64,000 nucleotides of DNA, from assembly GCA_035578905.1 (NCBI GenBank), contig JAQJVL010000253.1:553481-617480 (forward strand), in the 5' to 3' direction. Position numbers and translations under genes: made by a program. How positions within the stretch are numbered: position 1 is the first letter of the stretch; each line of letters opens with the position of its first letter. Origin of the DNA: Stictocephala bisonia (Eukaryota; Arthropoda; Insecta; Hemiptera; Membracidae). This document shows, one piece after another, positions 45,774 through 57,420 of the stretch. The notes beneath the pieces are model-generated. The model made no database searches, was not told the origin of the DNA, and worked only from the letters and a program-made list of their open reading frames with translations.

Positions 45774-47511
45774 AATTTTTATGTGTAGATAAAAATAACT
45801 CGTAATAACTAGTTTGAAACTACGTAAATATGAAATAGATCTGTTTAAAATAATATGTAAATGGTTTTAATGTTATTTTATTATTAAATAAATCCACTTT
45901 CTTTAATGAATTTATCACATCGCAGTGAAAGTGATCTCCTGTCACAAAGCTACGTCCAATCCATCGAGACATCTAACACCTGCCTCACTGATTCTGTGTA
46001 TGCTGACCAATCCCTCCGTAAAAGAGCGTAGGGTGAACTCTGTAACTATGTGATCCATTGTTTGGATATACTCCCCACAATCTCATGACTTATCTACTGT
46101 CAATCCCCATAGGATGGTTCATCCCACCTACAGGAATTGACGGATCGTTAATAAAGAACTTATTACGTCCATCCAAACAGTAAAAACAAAAACAGTCCAC
46201 GCTACGTAATGGAAATCAGTACGTACAGGTGGGTTTCGAGATTTTAAGCGACCGTTCTGACATGGAAGATCCTGTATATTGGGTAGGTGCGGGGCATTCC
46301 AGATCTTATTGAGAGTAGTTCCTTCTGACGTCATACGCCAAATACTCGTCCGAGCACTTATTTGAAACCAATCACCGCTAGGTAGCAGCATAGGCGCACG
46401 TCTATAGCAAATGAATTACCTTTGAGGGTCTGTTTGTTTCCTTAGTCAATGCTAAATGACAGGAAAACACATTATTATTTTAGAAATAATTAAAACAAAA
46501 ACATTTGTAATTAAAACAATGTACATTGAATTGAGTAGTTTATGAGACATATATACTTCATACTAATATTAACGTGACACAAGCTTTTTATATATCATTA
46601 AATAATCAAGAATACGTACTTAAAATATGACCATAATACATATTAAAATACTGTAAAGCCATGCTTGTTCACTTTGAAAAGGCAGAACTCTGTGGTAAAG
46701 CTAAAACTTCTAGAGCGGTTTTAATAAATTAGTCACTTGACCCACTGGTACATTGATGTTACAAAGTATTAATGAGATGAACTTTTGAAGTCTTGTTTAA
46801 ATGTGAACTCTTCTTCAAGTAAATTATTAACATAACTATGAAGAAAATATGTTACATCTTGGTGCTGGATAAGTATTGCAGTGACATATTGGGAAACTTC
46901 AAAAATCCATACTCAACTGTCAATGGATTATGTGTGTGGAGAACGTACTTTCCATACTCAACTATCAATGGATTATGTGTGTGGAGAACGTACTTTCCAT
47001 ACTCAACTGTCTATGGATTATGTGTGTGGAGAACGTACAATCCACACTCAACTATCAATGGATTATGTGTGTGGAGAACGTACAATCCAAACTCAACTGT
47101 CAATGAGTTATGTGTGTGGAGAAAGTACAATCCACACTCAACTGTCAATGGTTAGGTGTGTGGAGAAAGTACAATCCACACTCAACTGCCAATGGTTATG
47201 TGTGTGGAGAAAGTACAATCCACACTCAAATATCAATGGATTATGTGTTTTGAGAACGTACACTTACGTTTTTATGTAATATTAGAAAGGAAGCTAAAAA
47301 TAAAGACTTACTTTTTTAAAATTACGTTAGATTATAAACCACTAATTATTTTAAATATTATATGAAGTAATAAATTCATTAAAGAAAGTGGATTTATTTA
47401 ATAATAAAATAACATTTAAACCATTTACATATTATTTTAAACAGATCTATTTCATATTTACGTAGTTTCAAACAAGTTATTACGAGTTATTTTTATCTAC
47501 ACATAAAAATT
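45774..47511. mobile_element. candidate element with 142-bp terminal inverted repeats
   Basis: 45774-45915 and 47370-47511 are reverse complements with only about 2-3 differences, beginning outward with AATTTTTATGTGTAGATAAA. The similarity implies a recent origin. The left arm also contains a segment that occurs directly 131 bp upstream (AACTAGTTTGAAACTACGTA at 45676 and 45807). About 1.45 kb lies between the arms, including a GC-balanced part (45915-46400) and the 45-bp satellite. No transposase-like frame is inside; a minus-strand frame at 46128-46391 is not recognised. No target duplication was identified. Confidence 0.7.
46906..47263. repeat. 45-bp minisatellite, about 8 copies
   Basis: Units read TCCATACTCAACTGTCAATG then GATTATGTGTGTGGAGAACG and TACTT. 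Copies start at about 46906, 46951, 46996 and 47041, with later copies losing 2-3 bp. Two plus-strand frames are open as 15-residue repeats (for example YSTVNGLCVWRTY). I treat these as incidental because the later copies shift frame. Confidence 0.96.
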
Positions 47512-48719
47512 GTCTTAGAGTAAATTTTTAATAAATTTCTGAGGTTTAAGCTCCTTTACTATATCATTGACTATCCATTGATATCACTGAGCAACTATAA
47601 GAGATCTTTTGAAGATCATAAATTAAATTGGTCAAATGGTTGGGCCTACATTAAAAATTTAGTTTATGGGTTTATATTTAACTTTTTATATTTGAAATCT
47701 GACGTAAATTTCCAAATACTTAGTCTACTTTATACGAACACAGAAATACTAAATAATTTTCAACAATGAATAGTACTATGTTCTCAATTTTCATGTTGCT
47801 TGACATGAGGATACAGGAACTAGTAAATACCTAGCCGTTGATAATTGTAGACGTTATTAAAGTATGATGTACATTAAACACTTTAGTAAACAATATAATT
47901 TATTATGAATAATGTTCTGCCTTATTATAACAATACAGATATTATTAATATTTTTATCCACAACATTTATAAATCATGACTTATCTGTGTATGAAAAATG
48001 AAGGTTAATTAATATTTTGAATTATTGAAGTGGAGCTGGAACACATTATGCCAAAGACATTATCATATTTCACGATCAATTAATAATGGTAAAAAATGTA
48101 TAAATAGTCAGGGGGTTTAAATTAATTATTAACTAAAACTATTCAATTTATAAAATAATATATAATTTAAATAAGCAACATTTAATATTTCTAGTAGTAA
48201 TGGTTTTATATAAAAAAATCTGAAAGTATTTTTGTTAATTTAATTTATTCCATCAAAATTTCTTAAAAATCCCAAATCCAATAAATGTTAGAGTATGCTT
48301 GGCTGGCTACAAAAACTGATATACTTAGAACCCAGGTTTGGGAAACGAGTTTGGTGCTCACCGGGCAGGTTTGTAAACTATATTTACAAACACTAAGCTT
48401 TCAAAAGGTTCTTTATGGAACTTAAGTTGGGGTAGCAAAGCAATCTTACGAGGAATTGCAGCAAGAAATTAAGGATAGTGAAAAAGCAGTATATTATTTT
48501 AAAAAGCTTTATTACCAACCTGTTGATTATCTTTGATGCTAAAAACTGTTCAAATATTTGATGAACACTGACTTAAATTCAAATACATTTCATTTCAAAT
48601 GCTGTTGATTTTTATATTTAAGTAGTAGTGTATTTACATGTTTTGAAAATTTAACAAGTGCGTTACTGTAAATGTAGTCTGTTTTCACTATCGTAAATAT
48701 AGTTTGTTATCGTAGCTGT
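47512..48719. other. AT-rich stretch, nothing recognised
   Basis: The frame 47578-47769 has no motif. No supported gene. Confidence 0.5.
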
Positions 48720-48930
48720 GATAAACGGGCTCGCCAGAGTTCGGGCATCTCTGCCACGCTTCGGCAGACCCGAACTGAGCGAGCGCTGAGACCACTTAGT
48801 GTTTGTAATACGCCACCGTGTATCTGACAGTCGATTTGATGTGAACGTGACCCACGATCTCTAGTTACCTCGACACACGGTAAGTAACACTTGCATATCT
48901 ATGACGTCACACGGTGAAGTGAAACAACAA
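48720..48930. other. GC-rich island with an imperfect hairpin
   Basis: 48729-48784 folds on itself. GCTCGC pairs with GCGAGC, AGTTCGGG with CCCGAACT, and TCTGCC with GGCAGA, with small bulges. The flank (48785-48930) is also GC-balanced and includes a consensus-like donor, CACGGTAAGT, at about 48876-48885. It could be an untranslated exon, a promoter-proximal segment or an old element; nothing decides this. Confidence 0.5.
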
Positions 48931-48979
48931 ACAACGACTAATCACAAAGTATCTTACTTCTAACTATTATAACAAATCT

Positions 48980-49289
48980 GGATCTTTTCCGTTAATTCAA
49001 TACCACTACTTATTTTTTCTTTTCGTTAATTCCCTACCACTTGATAAGTATTATATTGCTCTAAAAACTGTTCCCCACTAATTTTTACGTCCGCTGTGGT
49101 ATTCCTTATCCGCTAGGAATCCGATATCACTGGCTTTATCTTATCACTTTCTAAGAACTTAGGCCCACACACGGAGATCGCATTCGTCGGTAAGGCAATC
49201 ATTGGATTTACCAGTTTGTGATGAACCTAACCTAACCCATCCGTAATTGCGATAAAAAAGTGGTGGTAGTGAATTAACGGAAAAGATCA
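48980..49289 (-). mobile_element. MITE copy B with perfect 8-bp target duplication
   Basis: Ends read GGATCTTTTCCGTTAATTCA and TGAATTAACGGAAAAGATC[A]. They are flanked by ACAAATCT on both sides (48972-48979 and 49290-49297). The interior shares CTTATCCGCTAGGAATCCGA, CTTATCTTATCACTTTCTAA and GAACTTAGG with copy D, and carries CCTAACCTAACCC near the right end. The terminal motif is duplicated in direct orientation at the left end (CTTTTCGTTAATTCCCTACC at about 49018). Confidence 0.9.
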
Positions 49290-49299
49290 ACAAATCTAA

Positions 49300-49475
49300 A
49301 GATCTGTCTGTGTGTGTATTTCTCAATCACGCAAAAACTACTGGACCCAATTAGCTAAAATTTTGCATGGACATTCTTAGAGTCTCTGGTTAGCACATGT
49401 GCCTATCTTTATTTTGAAATTCCATCAGGGTACCGCCCCAGGGGCTCTAAGAGATATCAATGCAAGCCCTTTGGC
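49300..49475 (+). repeat. probable interspersed repeat ('ATCACGCAAAAACTACTGGA' type)
   Basis: The phrase TCTGTCTGTGTGTGTATTTC then TCAATCACGCAAAAACTACT then GGACCCAATTAGCTAAAATT closely resembles a segment found in many insect mobile elements (ACGCAAAAACTACTGGACGG then ATTT..ATGAAATTT). Only one copy is seen in this window, so this relies on memory. Confidence 0.35.
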
Positions 49476-50720
49476 AATAAAAATTTGACAATTAATTGCT
49501 TATAATAGTTTCATTAACCAGCTGTTTTCATTAACTAGGAATATATAAACAGCTTCTATAGATCTGAAGCACAGTAACTACAAGGTATTCTTCTTCCAAC
49601 CAAGTCCACTATAGCATAACATCATCAAATTATTATATAGAGAGGCTCCTTTGTCTTCAGGCTGTCCATTTTAATAGTGGAAAGGGCATCAAGAAGAAGA
49701 AACATCTGGAATTATTGTAATTACGGGAATTAGAACAGTATTTGTGTTTATTTTTTGTAAAATGTGAGTTTTTTCATAAATGGATTTTTTCTTTAATAAA
49801 ATCTTCTGGCTGTGGATTTTCATAATCAATTCGGATTTTTAATTTCTAATCTAATCTCTAAATTAGCTGTTCCTGTTAGTTCTCCTGTTCATAAAGAATA
49901 CAATAAATGATTGTTTGGTATCGAACTATCTACTTTAAGAAGCTCCTAAATGTCTGAGGAAGTGTGAGTGTGGGGAGTTTATTTGTCGGGTAGATATGAG
50001 CTTCACATTTCTCTCATTTCAGTCCAGTGAACCGTAGAATGGGAAAGCGATCTGTACCATCACTGTATAGAGTGGCTATATTCGACGTGATACACCAATT
50101 CACCACATCGATTGAAGTGCATTAGTATTGCCAACAATTGTCAACAGAAATCTCCGATTGTAAAATATAATAGCAAATTATTTATAAAACAAACGGGAAA
50201 TTGAATAATGAATATAAAAGTTAAACTGTATACTTAAAAAAAGAACGGAGGCTTACATTTGGACTCAATACAACGAAGGAAATATGAACAGAGAGCCACT
50301 AAAGCTTTGACATGTTCAATAAAGTGTTTGTTGTGATAAAGTGTGAAATTATACATTCCTATCAATTGTTTCAGTTTTATTAGTGAGTCATTGACTTGTG
50401 TTTAGTAAGTAAGAGGGATGGAATGTAATTTCAATATCCTCTCTCTAAGAATTCATGATGATTGATGAATTAACATAGGATACATATAAGAAATGATCAG
50501 GGGCAAAACATTTCATAAGTAAGCTCTACAAATTAAAAATGAAGCGTCGATAGAAGAACACGGAAAACATATGAAAGACAAAGTAATTTTCCTAAAATTT
50601 CACAACAACCCTACCACGGGTTTGTAACAATAATATAGCATTGTTAAATAACTGTAATATATAGTAATTTTTAATAGTATACCGTGTCTTTTTACCAGTA
50701 AATTTAGTTATACTCTTATT
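49476..50720. other. AT-rich stretch, nothing recognised
   Basis: No open frame of note and no tandem repeat. Confidence 0.5.
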
Positions 50721-52680
50721 TTTCGTTTACATGGCTGCTAGAGATCGTCCTTGCGCTGTCTGTTCGTGGCCGTTGGCTCAGACCTCGGTTTGTTCCGTCG
50801 TTCCGACTCTCGGTCCGCTGGTTTGACGTCTCGCCTTGGTTGTTCTTTGTTTGCCATCTATCAGTTAAGAAGTATCATGTTCGGCTAAAGTCAACCAAAA
50901 CGTAAGTTGATTTATTTATATCCCAACACCTAATCACCCTTCTGGTGAAAACCTTTTTGTATAATAACTAATTTTATCTTGCAATTTTCAGTTTTGTTAC
51001 ATTTATTCTTATTTTCAAAAGTCTAGGTTTGATTGTCAACCTAGGTTCGAGACCATGTGCTCGATTTTGCATTTGTTATTTATCGCATTATTAAATTATG
51101 TTTTATGTTTAATTTACTATGTTAAATGTTTCACAATGTCTGTCAAGTGCCTACATTATGTATTTTTTGCTGATTTATTATTTTTGTTTTGGTATTTTCC
51201 AGCTCATTTCTGTTTAGCGCCAATAGACTAGATACCTTTTCAGTTTTGTCATTTTGATTTTCACAAACGTAATTCTGTCCAATAAGTAGTTGAATATATT
51301 AATTTGTTTAGACCTAATTTTACTGTTAGTAAAATTTGCAGCCTAAGGTTAATTTTTATCTCGTCTTGTATGCTCAAATTATGGTCTGAAATACTGTTTA
51401 TTCATATTCTCATTAGTTTTTACCTGTTTTATTTTGTTGCTGCCTGTAATTTTACCTGACCTATAACATTTTGTTTTGCTTTTGTAAAACTGTTCTCTGT
51501 TTATTTTGTTGGCTTTTATGTTCTTTTATATTTGTGTGATTGTGCTTTTTCTAATGTGCTGTGGTTCGGTTGTACAGTACGGGGTCCATGTGTTACGTAC
51601 TGCTGCTGAGATTCTGCTGGGGACCTTGTGATACGAGTAATTTCTTCGTTGCTGCCCACTTTCCATCTTTGGGAGGCACTCTTCTGTCCTCTGTCAGACC
51701 TTTCCTTTTTGTCAGAGCTGGGGGGGGGGGGGGATGGCTGGCAGTGACTTTATTCTTTTCTGTGGTGGAGAACCCTAGGCCTAAGACTATAAACTGTTAA
51801 TTCTTTTGCTTATGAAGTTCAAAGCCATTTTAAAATGAAAAAAATAGTATCATTCTTAATATATATATATATAAACTTGTTACAAAATTTTTTGTACTGT
51901 TAAAGAGGCTATATTTATTTGAACAAATTATAAATTTTTAGATTTTATTCTTATTTATTGTTAATTCTTTGTTGCTTTAGAAATTTATATTCCTGTTGTT
52001 AATTTTGCTTAGATATCTATTTATTGTTTTTAAATTATCTTTGTTATTTATGCCTAGTTTTGTTTATGTTGATTATTTTGTATATCGTCTTACGTTTAGT
52101 CTGGATTTTTGAAAAGGCGGTACCGTCCTATATTTTACCTTTTTTCTTAATTTTAAATTTCACCAAAAGGGGATTACTTATTAACGTTTTAAATTTGTCC
52201 AATTCGGAGAAATACCGGCTGACTTCCTAGCCTCGGTGGAATGTGAGCTAAATTGCCGGATGATTTTGTCTGAATGAAAGAAAATAAATTAAAAAAAATA
52301 AATTTTCTTTCATTCTTTTCAATGTTTGGTTTAGCCACTTTGCTCCATTTCTCCTTTTGGGATTTTTGACGTTGCTATATTATATTTTCTCTTATTTTTG
52401 AATTTTCGGTTAGTTTTGGCTAATCTGCAGATGGCATTAGCTGTATGTTGAAATGTGTATTGTCGTTATTTGTAATTATTGCCCTTGTGGCCTTCAGACT
52501 TGTTTTAAAATATTTTTTGCAATAAATTGTCTTGTTTCTGCTCAGATACCAAGTTATGTTTTAACCCTTCGAGTGCCACCCATGATCTCTATCCCTTTCT
52601 GGACTTGAGCCATCCCCCGTTTCAGCTCGACTTCCTTTTTTAGTGGGGGATGGGTCTCAATAGACATAATGTTCTGTAAT
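50720..52680. other. T-rich, strand-asymmetric block with GC-rich left end
   Basis: 50728-50890 is GC-rich and holds a short plus frame starting at an ATG with a good context (MAARDRPCAVCSWPLAQTSV...), 31 codons long. From about 50950 to 52550 the plus strand is markedly T-rich and A-poor; for example 51421-51480 has about 31 T and 10 A. A G-run lies at 51721-51732. A 14-bp stem hairpin (GAATGAAAGAAAAT) spans 52272-52315. The block ends in a GC-balanced segment (52565-52660). It looks like one transcribed or element-derived unit, but I recognise no protein, and frames 51561-51800 and 52024-52230 are unsupported. Confidence 0.45.
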
Positions 52681-52768
52681 TAAATGTATTAATTAAGTCA
52701 ATAACAGTAACCAAACAGATTTAAACAAATAATTAATCTGTATGAAAGCCCATTTAACAGTAATGAAA

Positions 52769-52804
52769 GTGTGTGTGGGCGCGCGTGTGCGTGCGTGTGT
52801 GTGT
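52769..52804. repeat. GT/GC microsatellite
   Basis: GTGTGTGTGGGCGCGCGTGT then GCGTGCGTGTGTGTGTA: alternating purine-pyrimidine, a sequence type able to adopt Z-DNA. Confidence 0.95.
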
Positions 52805-52911
52805 ACCTACCCACTCCGTAACAAGAATTTTGGTGAAACAGCTCAGAGTACCACCTTTATTTAATGTTAATATTTAAAGCAGCTTGTTACAACATTTATT
52901 AACATTTAGTA

Positions 52912-53206
52912 ACCCACCCGCCCACCCATACACGTACAAAGGTATTGACCCACCCGCCCACCCATACACGTACAGAGGTATTGGCCTACCCGCCCACTCA
53001 TACATGTACAGAGGTATTGACCCAGCCGCCCACCCGTACATGTACAAAGGGCTTTTTTAGCTAATAATATATTGATAAACATTATAAATACAGACAGTGG
53101 TTTTGACCCAACCACCCACCCATACACGTACATTGGTATAGACCCACCCGGCCATCCATAACGGACAGTGGTATTGACCCACCCATCCATGCACGGACAG
53201 TGGTGT
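52912..53206. repeat. 36-bp minisatellite, array 4
   Basis: About seven units with the C-rich strand on plus (CCCACCCGCCCACCCATACA). A 50-bp unique interruption occurs at about 53047-53096. Left units read CAGAGGTATTG, right units CAGTGGTATTG. There is no inverted right arm, but immediately after the array AGAAAGTATAA and TTATACTTTCT (53225-53263) form an inverted repeat. Confidence 0.94.
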
Positions 53207-55139
53207 TGTTCTCTAATGGGTATAGAAAGTATAACATTAGAAAGAAGAATATTATACTTTCTAGAGACACAGATCCGCTCACATCTAACTGGACGAACAC
53301 GACTTTGATGATATAATCTACGTTTGCGAAAATCACTTCACCGATTTAATATTCTTACTTATTTGATTGTATTTTAATTTTATAGATAGTTACATACATG
53401 AAACATTAGAACTATATCATATTTACGTTCTTTGAAATACATTATTTACGATTTTTGAAATACCTCAACCGGATATGGGATTATAACTTCATATTTGAAT
53501 AGTCAATAATAACACGATACCAGTAAACACAAAATATAGAACTGATAATACAGTGAAATAGGTTTTCTTTTATCTTCAATTTTAAACGCACAATGTTTTG
53601 TTAGATATAATCAACATAAATAGAAAGTGAGTTTTATCTTTTTGAATTATATCTAAAAAAACAAATGTAAGACTGACGTTGAAGCGATTTCCTTAAAAAA
53701 TGTAAAAAATACATGCTGAGCAGTGAGCATGTTTGGATTTTGACGGAGACAAGAAAACCTATTTCACTGTCTAATAAAAAAACAAGTCACATAACCATGA
53801 AAAAAAAAAAAAAATGATTTTAATATATAATTTGTTGTTATAAATTTAATTGAGTGATTTTTATAACTAACCAACTGCATTCCCAGCAAACTATTCATAA
53901 TTTACAAACAACACTTAAAAACCTGTACCGGAAATGATGACATATTTTACTTGTTTATTTGTTTATAATAATACTATTAAGAGTTCCGGTTAGTCAAGAA
54001 TCTACTTTTATATACATAATACTAAAGCAATAGAATGTACACGCAAGTTATTTTTCTGCCAGAAACAATAAGGCAAAATAAAACTTTCAAAATAATCTTT
54101 AAGGTTTTAAGTTTTTACACACCTATTTTGGATAAGATGAAATAGTGAAAATGTATCCATAACGTATATTAAAAAGCAAGAACAATAGAATCAACAGTCA
54201 AATTTATTATATTAAATATTTCTAAATGTCTTATTCCTAGAAGATAGAAACTACACGTTATACTCCAATGACAGAACTGATTACAATAATTATAAAAAAA
54301 ATATTGTTAAAAAGGAAGTCCATTATTGCTGCAATGGTTTACAACAAACAGTTAGGAAAGAGCAGTTTTAATATACCTAATGAGTTATAAGTTGAGAACA
54401 TTCAAGCACTGTATCTGCATAAACCTTACTGCGATCCTGCCAGCTTACATTGTGTTTCACTGGAATACAAATACACAATTAATGGTATTGTTTATTTGTT
54501 CGGGATGGCACTGGAAGCTTTTGAAGTACATGAAACGTAGATTACATTTAAGTAAAACATCCGTTGAGTTTGAAAACTAATCTTAGTAATTCATTAGATG
54601 GCATATTCCTAACTTATTCTCTGATTGATCAACACTAAGCAAAACATCATAAAAGTGACATGACATTTGATGCATAAGTTTATCTCAGACATTAAAGACA
54701 AGCTAAGAGATGATTTCCCTTTACGTCTTCATGGATACACTCCAGTGGTCTTGTAAAATTAATCACGAGAAATGCATTGATTCAAAGAAAAAACTACTAG
54801 ACAGATTCTGCTATATTTAATCAGCTATTTATTTGTAATGCTTATTAAATAATATAGTAAAATTACAAACTAAGAAATTTAAACAGATATTCTTTTAGAA
54901 AATGTTGATGTTGATAGAATAATAGTTTAACATTGTGTGATTCAAATTAAGATTATTTAAACTGAACTGAATTGAACTGATTACATTTGTGATATATCAT
55001 GCTTGACCTTTCCAATTAATTTCTTATAGTATTTATAATATCGAGAAAAAAATCATTGTAATTTTGACAGGAAGTTTAAAGCAGGATCTTCCTTGCATAG
55101 ACTTTGTAAACTGAATAAGCTGATATAAACTTCTTATAG
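53207..55139. other. AT-rich stretch, nothing recognised
   Basis: An A-run is at 53800-53814. Frame 54380-54580 has no recognisable feature. Confidence 0.5.
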
Positions 55140-56075
55140 ATCACCTGATAAATGTATGTTTGATAGCCGTTATCTCCAAGTTATCAGACGACTTGAGGGA
55201 CAACATGAAAGCTACCATATAAAACTGTTATAGAACGCCTATCCTGATACATGAATGTAACAAAGCCGCCATCTCCGAGCTATCTAACGACTTGAGGGAC
55301 AACATGAAAGCTACCATATAAAACTGTTATAGAACGCCTATCCTGATACATGAATGTAACAAAGCCGCTATCTCCGAGCTATCTGACGACTTGAGGGACA
55401 ACATGAAAGCTACCATATAAAACTGTTATAGAACGCCTATCCTGATACATGAATGTAACAAAGCCGCTATCTCCGAGCTATCTGACGACTTGAGGGACAA
55501 CATGAAAGCTACCATATAAAACTGTTATAGAACGCCTATCCTGATACATGAATGTAACAAAGCCGCTATCTCCGAGCTATCTGACGACTTGAGGGACAAC
55601 ATGAAAGCTACCATATAAAACTGTTATAGAACGCCTATCCTGATACATGAATGTAACAAAGCCGCTATCTCCGAGCTATCTGACGACTTGAGGGACAACA
55701 TGAAAGCTACCATATAAAACTGTTATAGAACGCCTATCCTGATACATGAATGTAACAAAGCCTCTATCTCTGAGCTATCTGACGACTTGAGGAACAACAT
55801 GAAAGCTTAACATATAAACCTGTTATATAACGCCTGTCCAGATACACGTAACAAAGGTGTTATCTCCGAGCTATCTGATGAATTTAGGGAAGATAAGAAA
55901 GTGTATCGTCTATAATTGTTACAATACGACTGTCCAGAACATTTATGTATGAAATCCGTTATCTTCGGGCTAGCCAATGACTAGAGGGACGACTGAAATT
56001 AGACTGTCCAAAGTCCTACACAACGGCTGTTCAGACACGAACATAAACTCCGCTACCTAGAAGCAGCCTAGAGGA
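55140..56075. repeat. 99-bp satellite, about 9 units
   Basis: ACTTGAGGGACAACATGAAA recurs at 55191 (first unit), 55290, 55389, 55488, 55587, 55686 and 55785 (as ACTTGAGGAAC). The units between 55200 and 55780 are nearly identical; the first unit and the last two (to about 56075) are diverged. This is the usual pattern of homogenised centre and decayed edges. Shared core: AACAAAGCCGCTATCTCCGA. Confidence 0.96.
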
Positions 56076-56879
56076 ACGGAGTGAAAATAAATAACGATAT
56101 GAAAATTGTCAGGAATGAGATTGAATAATTTTTGCGGGTGAAGGGTCATTGAATGTTTAATTAAATGTTAGAAAAGAATTCAGTGTATCAGTTTGTAGCA
56201 ACTTTCCTTAAATGAGTGACAGATTTGTAAAATAGCTGAAAGTAAATATTACATGTGAGACAGTTACACGATATGCCTCTTAAAATTCGTATTATAATCT
56301 CAGTGTTGTGACAATTGTGAACAAGAAAAATAAGGAACGGTAAGAATTTTATCATAATATGTCGATATATAGCGATACTTATAGAATAGAATGTACATCT
56401 TCTTACCAAGACATAATTTCAAAATAACTGACGTTACCTTATGCAGAATCTCATGTTATTGAATAAATTCCTCAGCTTTTCTCTCGCTCGCGTATTTCCC
56501 TTTGATATTATTTCTAGAAAAGCTTTACTGGATCTTGAAATATGTTATAGTAGTATTATAAACTTATTTAAATGTTGACGAAAGTATTTATTACATTACA
56601 ATATGTTCAGAGGAACAATGTAAAGTGGATATATTATTTTGTATACCATCAGACGTTTATGATCAAATAGACGGAGACCCATAATAATTATGTAAAGCGT
56701 GGTCATTTTGAGTAGGTTGTTAATGTATGTGTCTAGGGTAGGTGGTCTGTATATCGAGTGTAGAGTGGGGGAGGGAGGATTTCATGTTTGTAAACTATGT
56801 AAAATCATGCACGTATAATAAGAGGGTTGAAATAACTTATTTGTAATGGGGTAGATTGAAAAAAAAAAAACTATGTAGT
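56076..56879. other. AT-rich stretch, nothing recognised
   Basis: Frame 56188-56409 is unsupported. No repeat beyond an A-run at 56860-56870. Confidence 0.5.
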
Positions 56880-57420
56880 GTGGGTTTTCGTATATAAGAA
56901 TTGTAAAATATAGTTCAAATATTCCGTATGAAAGGGGTTTGCCAATTAATGACTATCAGTTGTGTGAATTGATAGTTTTTCTATTATATATACAGTACAT
57001 GTATAGGTTTGGTACAATTGGTAATTGTGTAAAAAAGGGCGTTAAATTGGTGGTTTAAATGTAAAAGTTGGGTCAGTTGATAGTTTGTCTGTTGTGTACA
57101 CATGTGTATACTTTGTAGAATTGGCAATTGTGTAAAACAGGGGGTTGGACTGGTGGTTTAAATTGATAAGCTGGGTGAATTGATAGTTTGTATGAGTAAG
57201 GTAGAAGACAGATAAACAATATGCGCAGGTTGGTTCAGTTGATAGATTGTCTGTTGTGTATAGACGTGTAGTTTTGATATGATTGGTAACTGTGTAAAAA
57301 CGGGGTTGGATTAGTGGTTTAAATTTATAAGTTGGGTGAATTGATAGCTGTTTATACAAGTTGGTTGCATTGAAAATTCCTGTGTATGGAAAGGGTAAAT
57401 TAATAGTTTGGTTTCAGAAT
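56880..57420. repeat. degenerate tandem repeat, G/T-rich strand on plus
   Basis: Three loose units share AATTGGTAATTGTGTAAAA, GGTGGTTTAAAT, GTTGGGTCAGTTGATAGTTT and GTCTGTTGTGTA, near 57014, 57117 and 57280. Spacing varies between about 100 and 165 bp, so units contain internal indels. The 105-codon minus frame across it is repeat-derived. Confidence 0.75.

Noticed and set aside
46838..47365. 15-residue repeat proteins over the 45-bp minisatellite
   Set aside because: Two frames are open at once, and later units lose 2-3 bp and shift frame.
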